Shown piece after piece: positions 25,457 through 35,707 of a stretch of 64,000 nt of DNA. This DNA is from JAXGQE01 sp040766585 (GTDB taxonomy: Bacteria > Bacillota > SLNR01). The stretch spans positions 70,010 to 134,009 of the forward strand of contig JAXGQE010000009.1 of assembly GCA_040766585.1 (NCBI GenBank). The letters are read 5' to 3'. Position 1 is the first letter of the stretch; each line of letters begins with the position of its first letter. The notes beneath the pieces are model-generated. The model searched no databases. It was not told the origin of the DNA and saw nothing but the letters and a program-made list of their open reading frames with translations. The position numbers were made by a program, and so were the translations under genes.

Positions 25457-25584
25457 CGTTTTTCCTGCAATTGAGCCGTATTATCACTTGTAAGAATTCC
25501 AGTTGTGTCAACAGTTTTTACTTGATATTGTAGTTATTTGTCGAAATTTACTTATGATGATCCAAAAATATTCTTTATCCATAA

Positions 25585-25616
25585 AAAGGAGCTGCCGGAT
25601 TTCCAGCAGCTCCTTT
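25585..25616 (-). terminator. Intrinsic terminator of the PLP enzyme gene
   Basis: An 11-bp stem AAAGGAGCTGC/GCAGCTCCTTT (25585-25595 with 25606-25616), with T-run on the leftward side, 12 bases after the stop codon at 25628. Confidence 0.85.
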
Positions 25617-25627
25617 GGTGATATGCT

Positions 25628-26818
25628 TTACATACTATCCAGGGCCGTCATCAGATCCTGGATCAGATCCCCACCCTTTTCTATTCCTACCGACAGTCGA
25701 ATCAGTCCATCGTGAATCCCCATGCGGTCTTTGACACTTTGTTCCAGATCCCGATGGGATGTGGTGTTGGGATGGGACATGGTGGTCCGAACCCCGCCCA
25801 AAGTCGTGACAAAGCGGATCAGTTCCAGGTTGTTCATGAAACGATTGACCTTTTCCCGATCATCCGGCAGATAAAAACTCATCATGGCTCCATATCCGTC
25901 TTTCAGCACCTTGTTGGCCAGGGTATGGTACGGGCTGGACTCCAGTCCTGAATAAAATACTTTGCTCACTTTGGGGTGTTGTTCCAAAGCTTTTGCCACA
26001 GCCAGGGCATTTTCGGATTGACGAGGGACACGCAAATTCATGGTTTTGATCCCCCGAAGCACCAGCCAGGCATCGAACGGGCTGATGACGCTGCCCATGG
26101 ACACGATAAAATGCTTGGCTTTCTGCACCATTTCTTTGGAGCCGATAACTACACCGGCTATGACATCATTGTGTCCGTTGATGAACTTGGTGGCGCTGTG
26201 GATGACCAGATCCACGCCCCATTCCAGGGGATTAATATGAATGGGGGTGGTGAAGGTGTTGTCCACCAGGACCTTGATCCCGTTTTCATGGGCAATTTTG
26301 ACCACCAGTTCGATATCGATGACCTGAACAAAGGGATTGGTGACAATTTCTGTCACAATTAGCTTTGTTTCGGGTCGGATGGCGCCGCGCAGGGATTTTT
26401 CGTCATTCAGGTCCACAAACGAGTAGCTGACGCCGAGACGGGCCAGGTCATTTTTCAGCAGACCGTAGGTCCCACCGTAGATGGCATCGGCGCAAATAAT
26501 GTGATCACCGGCCTCAACCACCGCCAGGATACCGGCGAAAATGGACGCCATCCCGGAGGAACAAACGGCTGCAGCTTCCCCTTTTTCGGCTTTGGCCAAC
26601 ACTTCGGACAAACTATCCTGGTTGGGATGGCCGGAGCGGGAGTAATAGTAAGCTCCTTGCGGGTTTTCATTCATCTCCTTGATGGTATCCAGATCTTTCA
26701 GAACAAAAGCGGAAGTCTGATAAATCGGGAGTGCTTCCGGATAGGATGCCGCCACGTTGGCTTTTTCACCGGAATACAAAATGACGGTTTCATCGGAAAA
26801 TCGATTGGAATTTTTCAT
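25628..26818 (-). CDS. Cys/Met-metabolism PLP enzyme (cystathionine gamma-synthase or methionine gamma-lyase type)
   Basis: A 396-residue fold-type I PLP enzyme of the trans-sulfuration family. The PLP lysine is K211 in HSATKFINGHND. Other conserved regions are PIYQTSAFVL, YYYSRSGHPNQDSLSEVLA, CSSGMASIFAGILAVVEAGD, VDNTFTTPIHINPLEWG and TTLGGVRTTMSHPNTTSH. Synthase and lyase members cannot be told apart safely from sequence; no met or cys gene is adjacent. It has its own terminator and looks monocistronic. Methionine gamma-lyase would supply 2-oxobutyrate for ferredoxin-dependent oxidation, which is only a suggestion. Confidence 0.85.
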   Translation of the reverse strand: MKNSNRFSDETVILYSGEKANVAASYPEALPIYQTSAFVLKDLDTIKEMNENPQGAYYYSRSGHPNQDSLSEVLAKAEKGEAAAVCSSGMASIFAGILAVVEAGDHIICADAIYGGTYGLLKNDLARLGVSYSFVDLNDEKSLRGAIRPETKLIVTEIVTNPFVQVIDIELVVKIAHENGIKVLVDNTFTTPIHINPLEWGVDLVIHSATKFINGHNDVIAGVVIGSKEMVQKAKHFIVSMGSVISPFDAWLVLRGIKTMNLRVPRQSENALAVAKALEQHPKVSKVFYSGLESSPYHTLANKVLKDGYGAMMSFYLPDDREKVNRFMNNLELIRFVTTLGGVRTTMSHPNTTSHRDLEQSVKDRMGIHDGLIRLSVGIEKGGDLIQDLMTALDSM

Positions 26819-27042
26819 TGAAGCACCTCTTTTCTAGGTAATGGAAAGCAATGATTGTACATTCGATATTTCGCTACTTTATTTGGTCTCCCTGCCCGAA
26901 TGAACAAAAATATCCAGACCGGCAGGAGATCGTCCATTCATACTGAACAGTAGTGATGGGATGAAGAGTGTGTGTGCTGTTCAAGCATTTTTGGTCTTGA
27001 TTTGGCAGCAACCAAAAGCCAATCCCCTCGTATAATTTAATT

Positions 27043-27330
27043 GGAAACACTTTATTGCCAAAGGGCGTACCTTTTGAGAGAATCAACTTAGGTTGATCGG
27101 GGTTCCTCTTTTTCCCCCTGTAGCTACTTATCAGTATGACTACTTTCAAAAGAGTGAGTCCCTGAGCTTAGCGTAGAATTCTTACTCGTGGGTCGAGTCG
27201 CTACGGGCGCTGTCCCCGGTCTCAGCAAACCTGGGTGTACCCACATCGCAGCGGCAGTGAACTCTTATGGTAGCGAGGTTGTTAATACGGTAAGACCTCA
27301 GGGTATGCCCTAATTGTGATCAATCCGAGG
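27043..27330 (+). ncRNA. Candidate IS110 bridge RNA region
   Basis: The 290 bases between the inferred left end and the transposase are non-coding and rich in potential stems, for example ATCAAC/GTTGAT at about 27082-27097. IS110 elements encode their bridge RNA in this position. The exact RNA ends and the target- and donor-binding loops are not resolved by eye. Confidence 0.45.
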
Positions 27331-27341
27331 AGGTGACCATA

Positions 27342-28562
27342 ATGATTAGCAAACTGTTTGCAGGCATTGACATCAGTTCTAAAGATGCTGTGCTTTGCTG
27401 CCTGGATCAGGATGGCCACCAGCTGGGTTCCTCCCGCATCTATACCAATGATTTTGATGGTGCAAACGAAATCTTTGACTTCATATCCGCTTTTGAGGCA
27501 GCCGAGGTTCATGTCGGTTTTGAAGCTACATCCGTTTATGGTGCACATTTGCGGGACTTTCTTGTTTCCACCGGAGGCATTAGTCACGGCTGGTTTGTTT
27601 ACGAGATTAACCCTGCCTTGGTAGCTGGCTTTAAAAATTCATTCCCTAAGCGCCCTAAAACGGATCATTTTGATTCCTGGCTGATTGCCGAACGGATTCG
27701 TTTCGGACGGCTTGAACCGTACTCTCATCATCGAAAGCTTACTGAGCCTCTGCTTCAGTTAACCCGCCACCGATGGCACCTGATTGAGCTTGTTACAGCT
27801 GAACAAAACAGAGCTGGCAACATGATCTTTTTGAAATTCTCCAACTACCGCAGGGACAACCCTTTCAGTAATACCTTTGGCAAAGCATCTTTGGCCTTAC
27901 TGAGGGATTTTTCTCCTGATGAACTGGCAAACATGGACACTCAGGAGCTGACAAGTTTCATAGCCACCAACGGCAATAATCGTCTCAATGACATCGAAAG
28001 TATGGCAGCACAGATACAGGCTATGGCTAAAAAGGCATACCGGCTCAGTCCTAAGATGAAAGACTCCATTGACGTCACTCTGAGCATGACTTTACACAAT
28101 ATTGAGTTCTTTAAAAGCCAGATCAAAAGTTTAGATAAGGCTATTGCTAAAGAGATTGCTGCGATTCCTCAAACCCTTACGACAATTCCTGGCATAGGAC
28201 CAGTCTGGGGAGCAGGAATCCTTGCGGAGGTAGGTGATATCTCACGCTTCCGTAATGAAGCTGCTCTTGCCCAATATGCCGGCTTAACCTGGTCACGACA
28301 CCAGTCCGGTGATTTTGATGCCGAAGACAGGCGCCTTACAAAACACGGAAACCGTTATCTTCGTTATTACTTGGTCGAGGCTGCCAACTCATTGCGGGTA
28401 CACAATGAGGAGTACAAAGCCTATTACCAAACCAAATTCAAAGAGGTGACGAAGCACCAGCATAAACGCGCGTTGGTGTTAACTGCCCGCAAATTCATTC
28501 GACTGGTCTATGCCTTGCTGAGCAGAGGACAGATCTACAAACCGGAGGTGATGAAAAACTAG
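27342..28562 (+). CDS. IS110-family transposase (DEDD + Transposase_20)
   Basis: A 406-residue serine/DEDD recombinase of the IS110 family. The N-terminal RuvC-like DEDD domain shows LFAGIDISSKDAV (first Asp), VHVGFEATSVYG (Glu) and RPKTDHFDSWLIAERI. The C-terminal Transposase_20 domain has LTTIPGIGPVWGAGILAEVGD, a helix-hairpin-helix-like segment, and the closing HKRALVLTARKFIRLVYALL. The active serine would be in the C-terminal domain. The open frame starts with GTG at 27333, but ATG at 27342 follows GAGGAGGTG by six bases. The gene looks functional. Confidence 0.92.
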   Translation: MISKLFAGIDISSKDAVLCCLDQDGHQLGSSRIYTNDFDGANEIFDFISAFEAAEVHVGFEATSVYGAHLRDFLVSTGGISHGWFVYEINPALVAGFKNSFPKRPKTDHFDSWLIAERIRFGRLEPYSHHRKLTEPLLQLTRHRWHLIELVTAEQNRAGNMIFLKFSNYRRDNPFSNTFGKASLALLRDFSPDELANMDTQELTSFIATNGNNRLNDIESMAAQIQAMAKKAYRLSPKMKDSIDVTLSMTLHNIEFFKSQIKSLDKAIAKEIAAIPQTLTTIPGIGPVWGAGILAEVGDISRFRNEAALAQYAGLTWSRHQSGDFDAEDRRLTKHGNRYLRYYLVEAANSLRVHNEEYKAYYQTKFKEVTKHQHKRALVLTARKFIRLVYALLSRGQIYKPEVMKN

Positions 28563-28684
28563 TTGCCCCAATCCTTGATTGCATCTAATTCCAGTTAGTT
28601 TGTAGCTAACAGGGGGTAATTTTATGTTGCCTTTTTTCTCTGTTCATAATTATTTCCCAGTTTTAAGGTCTTGACATATTACCG

Positions 28685-29276
28685 TGGGTCTTCTCAATTT
28701 TACAATCCTAGTTTTCAGCTTCTTCCTGACTGAAAGCTGGACTGTCCGTGTTGGCATATTTTTAATACATCCGTTTCTTTCATTATATGCCATTTCCATG
28801 CAAAATACCACATCCCATGAGAGCGTGCCCTTCCAACCTGCCGGATATAAGAGAAATTTTTTTCATAGCTCTATGGTTCGAACTGAAGTATCCGCTATGC
28901 CCTCCTGTCTACTCTAAAGAATTTTCCATGTGTAGAGATTTTCTTAGTGTAAGGCTACAATCCCTTACTCATCCTGAACCTCTCATGTTCTTGCTTTTAC
29001 ATTTCATTCTTCACGATCATGGATGTATTCAATGTAGGTAACCGTGATCCCAAGTAAAGCAACTTTCATTGTAAGTGACTTCATATATCTAGAGAGAATC
29101 ACTCCATATTGCGGTACAATGATTTCAAAATTGAATCGAGAAAATAAACGTTGCAAATTGGAAATATTAGGTGTATGGTGAAATTGCAGGATGCTCAGAA
29201 AGGGGGAATCGGCCAAAAGCATGCACATACAATTTTCTAATTCTATCTAGACAGAAATAAGGGAGGGTGTGTGTTT
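28685..29276. other. Intergenic stretch without a supported gene
   Basis: Between the right end of the IS110 element and the Ig-like surface-protein gene. The short open frames here lack ribosome sites and recognisable motifs. A weak promoter-like pair TTGCAA and TATGGT with 17-base spacing lies near 29150-29180, toward the gene at 29277. Confidence 0.5.
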
Positions 29277-30901
29277 ATGAGAAAAAGTTTGGCCATTCTG
29301 ATCAGTTTAGTTCTCATTTTTGCCGGAGGAGTCCATTCTAATGCGATGCAAAATGTTTTAGCCGTTGATTCACCTCCGGAGATTACGGGCAACGATATTG
29401 TCATCCTGCAGGGGGATCCGAATCCAATCGACGTCATGGCGGGGATCAGTGCTATCGATGACAACGATGGTAATATTACCCATTTAGTGATATACGACGG
29501 AGAACCCATAGATACCAGCAAAGTGGGAGTATACATCATGTTCTATTATGTTGAAGACAGCAGTTCCCAGTACGGAGAATGGATGCGATATGCAGTTGTG
29601 GTGCCGGACAGCAATCCATTTATCTGGCCTCCTGAAATTTATGTCGAACTGGGACAGGAATTTGATCCCTTCAATTACATACAAGCCTATGACCTTGAGG
29701 ATCAAAACATATCTTCTAGTTTGGAAATTTTGGGGAACACAGTGGATAGTATCATACCGGGTCTATACGATGTCACAGTGAGAGCCACTGACAGTGATTC
29801 AAATTCTTCGACCGTTTCAATTCCTGTTTATGTCGAGGAATTTGGCAAACCCGAGAAAGAACCGGAAATTCTGGCTGAAACCATGATCCTCAAAGTAGGG
29901 GATCCCTATGATCCACTGGCCGGGGTCACAGCAACAGATGAAACCGACGAAGACATTACCCATTTGGTTCGGTTGAGTGGGACGAAGTCAACACAGATGA
30001 ACCTGGACTCTACTGGACGTATTATTCCGTTGAAAATTCAATGGGAATTTCCGGAGGAAACGGTCGAAGGGTTATCGTACTAGCTGATTCGAAACCAAAG
30101 ATATTCTCAGCAGAACAGTGGGAAATGGGCATCGGGAATGACTTAGAGGAAATTGCACGAAACGCAGAAGCCTACGATTATGAAGATGGCGATATCAGTG
30201 CATTGATTCAGGTAGAGTCCCACAATGTGGATGTGAACGTTGCCAGAGAATATGAACTGGTTTTGCTTGTGGAAGATTCGGATCACAATCAAGATCGATT
30301 CACGGTACAGGTCCTGATCGTTGATTATTCATATCCGTCATTGGATGCAAACGGTGGAGTCCTCTTCCTTGGTCAGGAATTCGACCCATTGAATTATGCT
30401 TATGCCTGGGATATGGATGATGGTGACATCACCGACCGGATTGAGGTACTTCAAAATGATGTGAATACCCAAGTGGAAGGCTCTTATACAGTAACTTACA
30501 GCGTCACGAATTCTTCAGGGAAAACTACCACAAAAACAGCCACTTTCGAAGTTGTAAAATTACCTGAGATCAAGATATTCATCATCTTCAACAATAACTC
30601 GTACGAAGTTGAAACGAATTTATTCGAAGGCATTATGCGTTTTAACTCGCCGGTTCTTATACCTGCAGGATCCCTGGTGGGATTGGAGATATATATGGAT
30701 GGTGAACTGATGGGTTCAGTGGAAAATGTTATCTTGATGGATGAGATTCTTCCCAATATAACCTATTTGCTCACATCGGAAAATGAAAATGAACTGCGTG
30801 CCATAGCTTTGGATGAAGACGAAGAAAAAGGAGGAAATGAAGTTCTTCCGGATACCCCAGCTGATTACGAGGAACTTCCCAAGACAGGTTTGCCCGAATA
30901 G
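29277..30901 (+). pseudogene. Ig-like (DUF5011-type) surface protein with LPKTG end, frameshifted
   Basis: A secreted protein of about 541 codons. It has a signal peptide (RKSLAILISLVLIFAGGVHSNA) and about five Ig-like repeats marked by acidic DxDxDGDIT-type turns (AIDDNDGNITHLV, AYDLEDQNISSSL, ATDETDEDITHLV, AYDYEDGDISALI, AWDMDDGDITDRI). The frame breaks near 29969; one extra T in GGTTCGG restores SVEWDEVNTDEPGLYWTYY and joins the two open parts (29277-30083 and 30041-30901). The protein ends EELPKTGLPE, a sortase motif cut off before any hydrophobic helix or basic tail. ATG at 29277 follows GGGAGGG. Wall anchoring as read is therefore doubtful. Confidence 0.78.
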
Positions 30902-31021
30902 AAACCTATACCCTTCAGATTCAGGAGTGTTCTGATTAGCCAGATGTCATTTTCTGCATTGTCTGCTTCCACCCATGAACACCCTGAGTAAGTGACACTG
31001 TCCACCGGTCATCCATGAAAG

Positions 31022-31086
31022 AACTCCTGGCTGCATAATGCAGAAATCTCATGATTTCTTCACAAAACAGCCAGGAGTTTATTTGA
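31022..31086 (+). terminator. Intrinsic terminator of the Ig-like surface-protein gene
   Basis: A 12-bp stem AACTCCTGGCTG/CAGCCAGGAGTT (31022-31033 with 31068-31079) encloses a smaller hairpin (AGAAATC/GATTTCT) and is followed by TTTATTTG. Confidence 0.75.
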
Positions 31087-31158
31087 TTATGGATATTATA
31101 AATGGATCCTGACAAACGGAGCCATCAAGAGTCTGTCATTTGCCACCCATACCCTTTT

Positions 31159-31566
31159 CTAGGGGTTATATGTCCGGGAGTTTGAGATACTGTAGCCGCC
31201 TTTGTGGTTCTCGCCGACCAGGTACAATTCGTATTCTCCCGGTTCATCAATGGTAAAGTAGAATTCTGAAGTAGAAATATCTTCGGCTATATACACAGTT
31301 TCGTCTGAATCATCATCAAGGGTTACATAGATCGTCAGCGATCCACTGATCGTTTCAACCACCACATGAAATTCGACAGTCTCCCCCTCGCCCAACGGAT
31401 AGAAATCCCCGAATTTTTTACCGTTGAAATTTTCGTAGCTCAAAGCAAGCAATTCAGGATTAGATATCTCTCCGACCGGTTTAGTCAAGCTGTAACTGCT
31501 GCTTGATGAACACCCCGACAGCAATACCATCAGCACAATCGTCATTAAAAATATTTTCTTTGCCAT
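31159..31566 (-). CDS. Small lipoprotein of unknown function
   Basis: A 135-residue predicted lipoprotein with a signal peptide and lipobox LLSGC, then a serine-rich linker and a beta-rich domain (GEGETVEFHVVVETISGSLTIYVTLDDDSDET, GEYELYLVGENHKGGYSISN). The domain resembles pre-peptidase-like or C2-like beta sandwiches in general look, but I do not recognise a family. GTG at 31584 is in frame but is part of the ribosome site GAGGTG; ATG at 31566 is chosen. Confidence 0.75.
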   Translation of the reverse strand: MAKKIFLMTIVLMVLLSGCSSSSSYSLTKPVGEISNPELLALSYENFNGKKFGDFYPLGEGETVEFHVVVETISGSLTIYVTLDDDSDETVYIAEDISTSEFYFTIDEPGEYELYLVGENHKGGYSISNSRTYNP

Positions 31567-31812
31567 GATTCGTTTGCACCTCACTCACAACGATTTTTTT
31601 ACGGTAATTCTTTCTCCAATCTGACAGATATTACCTGCCATCGATTCTCCGGTCATGATTATAAATTTGAATACTCTTTATCCCTTGCATTAACACACTA
31701 CTTACCAATAACATACTTCGCTCTTCAGTCTTTATGTGTCCTCTACCTCTCAACCTAAGAAAACCATGATATAGAGTGATTTCCACCCATTCGCCTCTGC
31801 AGGTCAAAAGGA

Positions 31813-31850
31813 TACGAGAACCCCTCCGCGAGCAAAGAGGGGCTCTCGTA
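31813..31850 (-). terminator. Probable terminator of nifJ
   Basis: A 14-bp stem (31813-31826 with 31837-31850, core CGAGA-CCCCT/AGGGG-TCTCG with one mismatch) lies 37 bases after the nifJ stop codon. The leftward tail (ATCCTTTTG) is only weakly T-rich. Confidence 0.6.
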
Positions 31851-31886
31851 CTGTCGGAACACATTTCTCTTTTCCTCTGAAACCTA

Positions 31887-34800
31887 TCAGAAGATTTCAG
31901 TCTCTGCCAGCCGCTTATAGGAGTTGTAACGATCCTTGGAATCTGTAATCGCTTTTGCCAGAATCTCAGACACTTTTTCCGGTCCGTATTTCTGCAGAAG
32001 AACTGCATAGCGAACTTCGCTTTGGAGAAACTCAGCATAATCTCCAGTCGGCTCTTTGGAATCCAATGTGAATGGGTTCTTACCATCCTCTTTCAGGGCT
32101 GGATTGAAGCGGTACAGATGCCAGTAACCGCAGTCCACCGCATTTTTTTGCTGTTTCTGCGAAATGGCCATACCGGCTTTAATACCGTGATTGATGCATG
32201 GTGAGTAACAGATTACCAGGGATGGACCATCCCATTCTTCGGCTTCGGCTATTGCTTTCAGCGTCTGGGCCTGATTGGCACCCATAGCTACCTGAGCCAC
32301 ATAGACATACCCGTAGTTCATGGCCATCATGCCCAGGTCTTTCTTCTTAATGGCCTTTCCACCGGCTGCAAACTCAGCCACAGCGCCGGTTTGGGTTGCT
32401 TTGGAGGCCTGCCCGCCGGTGTTGGAGTAGACTTCTGTATCAAGAACCAGCACATTGACATCCTCCCCGGAGGCCAGCACATGGTCAAGTCCCCCATAGC
32501 CGATGTCATACGCCCATCCGTCTCCCCCTATAATCCAGGTCGAGCGCTTGATGAAATAGTCTTCCAGTGCCAGCGTTTGATCAATCAGGGCCGAAACCGC
32601 TGCATCGCTTCCGTCATAGGCCTTGAGTGCTGATGACAAAGCATCGCTGATTTCCCGAGTTTTCTTACCGTCATCCATAGTGTCCAGCCATTTGCTGGCG
32701 GCAGACCGAATGGCATCCCCCGGATTGAGAGCGATCAGTTCCTTCAAGTTATCTGCGATTCGGGTCCGCATCTGCTTGACGCCGTAATGCATACCCAGAC
32801 CGTGTTCAGCATTGTCCTCGAACAGTGAATTGCCCCAGGACGGACCCTGCCCCTTTTGATTCATGGTATACGGCATGGACGGGGCGGATCCTCCGTAGAT
32901 GGACGAACACCCTGTAGCGTTGGAGATCTGCATGCGGTCACCGTACAGTTGGGTGACCAGTTTGATATAGGGGGTTTCCCCACATCCAGGACAGGCACCG
33001 TTGAATTCAAAGAGCGGTAGTTCGAACTGGCTGCCTTTGACAGTGCTCTTATTCATCGGATTCGGCTTTACAGTCAAAGTTTGAGCAAATTCCCAGTTGT
33101 CGGCCTGATCCAGGTTGCTCATGATGGGTTTCATCGACAGAGCTTTTTCCGGAGCTGGACAGACATTGGCGCAGGAACCGCAGCCGGTGCAGTCCAGAGC
33201 AGAAACCTGCATGCGGTACTGGTAGCTGTCGTAAGGCTTCATCCCCTGTTTGGTGACGAAATTCTTCGGAGCCATGGCTGCTTCCTCATCATCCAGCAGG
33301 AATGGACGAATGACTGCATGGGGGCAGACATAGGAACACTGGTTGCACTGGATGCATTTTTTCTCATCCCAAATGGGTATCTGGGTTGCAATCATACGCT
33401 TTTCATACTGGCTGGTTCCCTGGGGGAAAGTGCCATCTTCACGACCGCTGAATGTGCTGACCGGCAGCTTGTTGCCCTGCTGGGCGTTGATGACATTCAC
33501 CACATCCTTTACAAAAGGCGGCACTGATTTCTCTTGAGCCGGACCATCCACAGCATCTGCCCAGCTTGCAGGAATCTGGATTTCATGGATGTTGTTGACT
33601 CCCGCATCGACGGCGGCATAATTCATCTTGACAATCTCCTCGCCCTTGGAGCCGTATGACTTGACGATGAATTCTTTCATGTAAGTCACAGCTTCTTCTA
33701 CAGGAATGACTTGGGCCAGTTTGAAAAAGGCTGCCTGGCAGATGGTATTGATTCGGCCGCCCAAACCAATTTTCCGAGCCAGCGTGGCCGCATCGATCGT
33801 ATAGAACTGAATCTTGTTCTTGGCCAAAAAGCGCTTCATAGCAGCAGGCAGGTGTCCATCCAGCTCGTCAATAGTCCAGCCTGTGTTGAGCAGGAATATA
33901 CCCCCTGGCTTCAGGGAAGTCAGCATATCATATTTATCCACATAGGACTGATTGTGACAGGCGACGAAATCCGCTTTGTCCACCAGATAAGTCGCGCGGA
34001 TGGGACTCTTCCCAAATCGCAAGTCGGAGATGGTGACCCCGCCGGACTTTTTAGAGTCGTAGGAAAAATAGGCTTGGGCATACATGTCGGTATGATCGCC
34101 GATGATCTTGATGGAGTTTTTATTCGCTCCAACCGTGCCGTCTGCTCCAAGACCCCAGAAACGAGCAGCAATTGTACCGGGCTGAGCCACATCAATGGTT
34201 TCATCGATATCCAGTGACAGGTTGGTCACATCGTCGTTAATTCCTATGGTAAAGTTGGTTCGGGGTTTCTCATGGCTCAGATTCTTAAACACCGCAAGGA
34301 TCTGATCCGGGGTAGTGTCTTTGGAACCCAACCCGTAGCGCCCACCCACGATAACCGGAGCATTTTCCTTACCTGCGAAGGCAGCGCAGACATCTAGATA
34401 CAGGGGTTCTCCATGCGCTCCCGGTTCTTTTGTCCGATCCAGGACCGCAATTTTTTTCACACTGTCGGGAATGGCTGACAAAAGATGATTCACCGAGAAG
34501 GGCCGAAACAGATGCACTTTGACCATACCGACTTTTTCCCCTCTTGACAGCAAAACATCGATGGTCTCTTCCATAGTTTCGCATGCGGAACCCATGCCGA
34601 TAATGATGCGGTCCGCATCCGGTGCACCGTAATAATTGAACAGCTGATAATTGCGGCCGGTGAGTTTATTGATATCGGCCATATACGATTCCACGATGGT
34701 CGGCAGGCTATCATAGAAAACATTGCCCGCTTCCCGGGCCTGGAAGAAAATGTCGGGGTTCTGGGCGGTTCCTCGAAGTGTAGGGTGATTGGGTGAAAGG

Positions 34801-35426
34801 CTGCGGGCTCGGAACGCTTCAATCGCATCCATGTCCACCAACTTAGCCATGTCCTCGTAATTGGGTACTTCAATTTTTTGGATCTCGTGGGATGTTCGGA
34901 AACCGTCAAAGAAATGGATGGCTGGAACCCTCCCTTTTATGGCGGAAAGATGGGCCACAGCAGCCAGATCAATCACCTCCTGAACACTGGAGGCACAGAT
35001 CATAGAAAAACCGGTTTGTCGGCAAGCCATCACATCACCGTGATCTCCAAAGATTGACAGGGCGTGACTGGCCAAAGCACGAGCAGACACGTGAAATACA
35101 CCGGGCAGCAGTTCACCGGCGATTTTGTACATATTGGGAACCATCAGAAGAAGACCTTGGGATGCGGTGTACGTCGAAGCCAGGACGCCGGCGGCCAGCG
35201 ATCCATGGACAAATCCCGCAGCACCACCTTCAGACTGCATTTCCACAACTTTGACCGTTTGGCCAAAAATGTTCTTCCTCCCATCTTGCGCCCACTCATC
35301 AATGTATGCAGCCATCGGTGATGACGGTGTGATTGGGTAAATCCCGGCAACCTCTGTGAATGCATACGATGTGTATGCTGCAGCCGTGTTGCCATCCATG
35401 GTCATATACTTTTTTTGCTTTGCCAT
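31887..35426 (-). CDS. nifJ: Pyruvate:ferredoxin (flavodoxin) oxidoreductase, single-chain
   Basis: Oxidises pyruvate with CoA to acetyl-CoA and CO2, reducing ferredoxin; the central enzyme of anaerobic pyruvate use. The 1,179-residue chain has all fused domains: alpha-type domain (AYTSYAFTEVAGIYPITPSSPMA), gamma-type domain near 400-620, two [4Fe-4S] motifs (CIQCNQCSYVCPH and CTGCGSCANVCPAP), and the TPP domain with CPGCGETPYIKL and the GGDGWAYDIGYGGLDH motif. The C-terminal extension near 1,080-1,179 is present. ATG at 35426 follows AAAGGAGAGAG. Confidence 0.97.
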   Translation of the reverse strand: MAKQKKYMTMDGNTAAAYTSYAFTEVAGIYPITPSSPMAAYIDEWAQDGRKNIFGQTVKVVEMQSEGGAAGFVHGSLAAGVLASTYTASQGLLLMVPNMYKIAGELLPGVFHVSARALASHALSIFGDHGDVMACRQTGFSMICASSVQEVIDLAAVAHLSAIKGRVPAIHFFDGFRTSHEIQKIEVPNYEDMAKLVDMDAIEAFRARSLSPNHPTLRGTAQNPDIFFQAREAGNVFYDSLPTIVESYMADINKLTGRNYQLFNYYGAPDADRIIIGMGSACETMEETIDVLLSRGEKVGMVKVHLFRPFSVNHLLSAIPDSVKKIAVLDRTKEPGAHGEPLYLDVCAAFAGKENAPVIVGGRYGLGSKDTTPDQILAVFKNLSHEKPRTNFTIGINDDVTNLSLDIDETIDVAQPGTIAARFWGLGADGTVGANKNSIKIIGDHTDMYAQAYFSYDSKKSGGVTISDLRFGKSPIRATYLVDKADFVACHNQSYVDKYDMLTSLKPGGIFLLNTGWTIDELDGHLPAAMKRFLAKNKIQFYTIDAATLARKIGLGGRINTICQAAFFKLAQVIPVEEAVTYMKEFIVKSYGSKGEEIVKMNYAAVDAGVNNIHEIQIPASWADAVDGPAQEKSVPPFVKDVVNVINAQQGNKLPVSTFSGREDGTFPQGTSQYEKRMIATQIPIWDEKKCIQCNQCSYVCPHAVIRPFLLDDEEAAMAPKNFVTKQGMKPYDSYQYRMQVSALDCTGCGSCANVCPAPEKALSMKPIMSNLDQADNWEFAQTLTVKPNPMNKSTVKGSQFELPLFEFNGACPGCGETPYIKLVTQLYGDRMQISNATGCSSIYGGSAPSMPYTMNQKGQGPSWGNSLFEDNAEHGLGMHYGVKQMRTRIADNLKELIALNPGDAIRSAASKWLDTMDDGKKTREISDALSSALKAYDGSDAAVSALIDQTLALEDYFIKRSTWIIGGDGWAYDIGYGGLDHVLASGEDVNVLVLDTEVYSNTGGQASKATQTGAVAEFAAGGKAIKKKDLGMMAMNYGYVYVAQVAMGANQAQTLKAIAEAEEWDGPSLVICYSPCINHGIKAGMAISQKQQKNAVDCGYWHLYRFNPALKEDGKNPFTLDSKEPTGDYAEFLQSEVRYAVLLQKYGPEKVSEILAKAITDSKDRYNSYKRLAETEIF

Positions 35427-35678
35427 GAGACTCTCTCCTTTGATCGATTTACTATCGGCACTATGTAAATATCAGGATGTTTCCACCCTTTCCCAGCAGA
35501 TCACTCCGCCTCACCTTCAGCTGCATTTTGTTGTGCAGGAAAGAATTCAATCCCTTGACATGGACTTCTCTTGGTCTATTCAGACTCACAGGCTGCCTAC
35601 ATGGCAACTCCTTGCCTAAAGGGGTATCCTCTTTAAGATGAATCGACACCGATTGCCGGGCATATGCACATTACCGGT

Positions 35679-35707
35679 ATGATACTGCAATAAATGGCTC
35701 AGGTCAA
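35679..35707 (-). promoter_or_regulatory. Sigma-A promoter of nifJ with a long leader
   Basis: TTGACC (35702-35707) and TATCAT (35679-35684) are 17 bases apart. The resulting leader of about 245 bases contains several small stems, such as GGCAA-GGAG-TTGCC, and no clear open frame. Regulation through this leader is possible but not shown. Confidence 0.6.

Larger units (their letters stand above)
27021..28684 (+). mobile_element. IS110-family insertion sequence, apparently intact
   Basis: Boundaries are inferred by comparison with the second copy at 58.5-60.2 kb. Both right ends read CTTGACATATTACC (28670-28683 here), about 120 bases after the transposase stop. Both left ends show ATCC, then 5-6 bases, then a -10-like TATAAT or TACAAT (27031-27036 here). 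IS110 elements have no long terminal inverted repeats, so the exact ends are uncertain by several bases. Confidence 0.65.

Noticed and set aside
31159..31584. GTG start at 31584 for the lipoprotein
   Set aside because: That codon is part of the ribosome site GAGGTG; ATG at 31566 starts the signal peptide directly.
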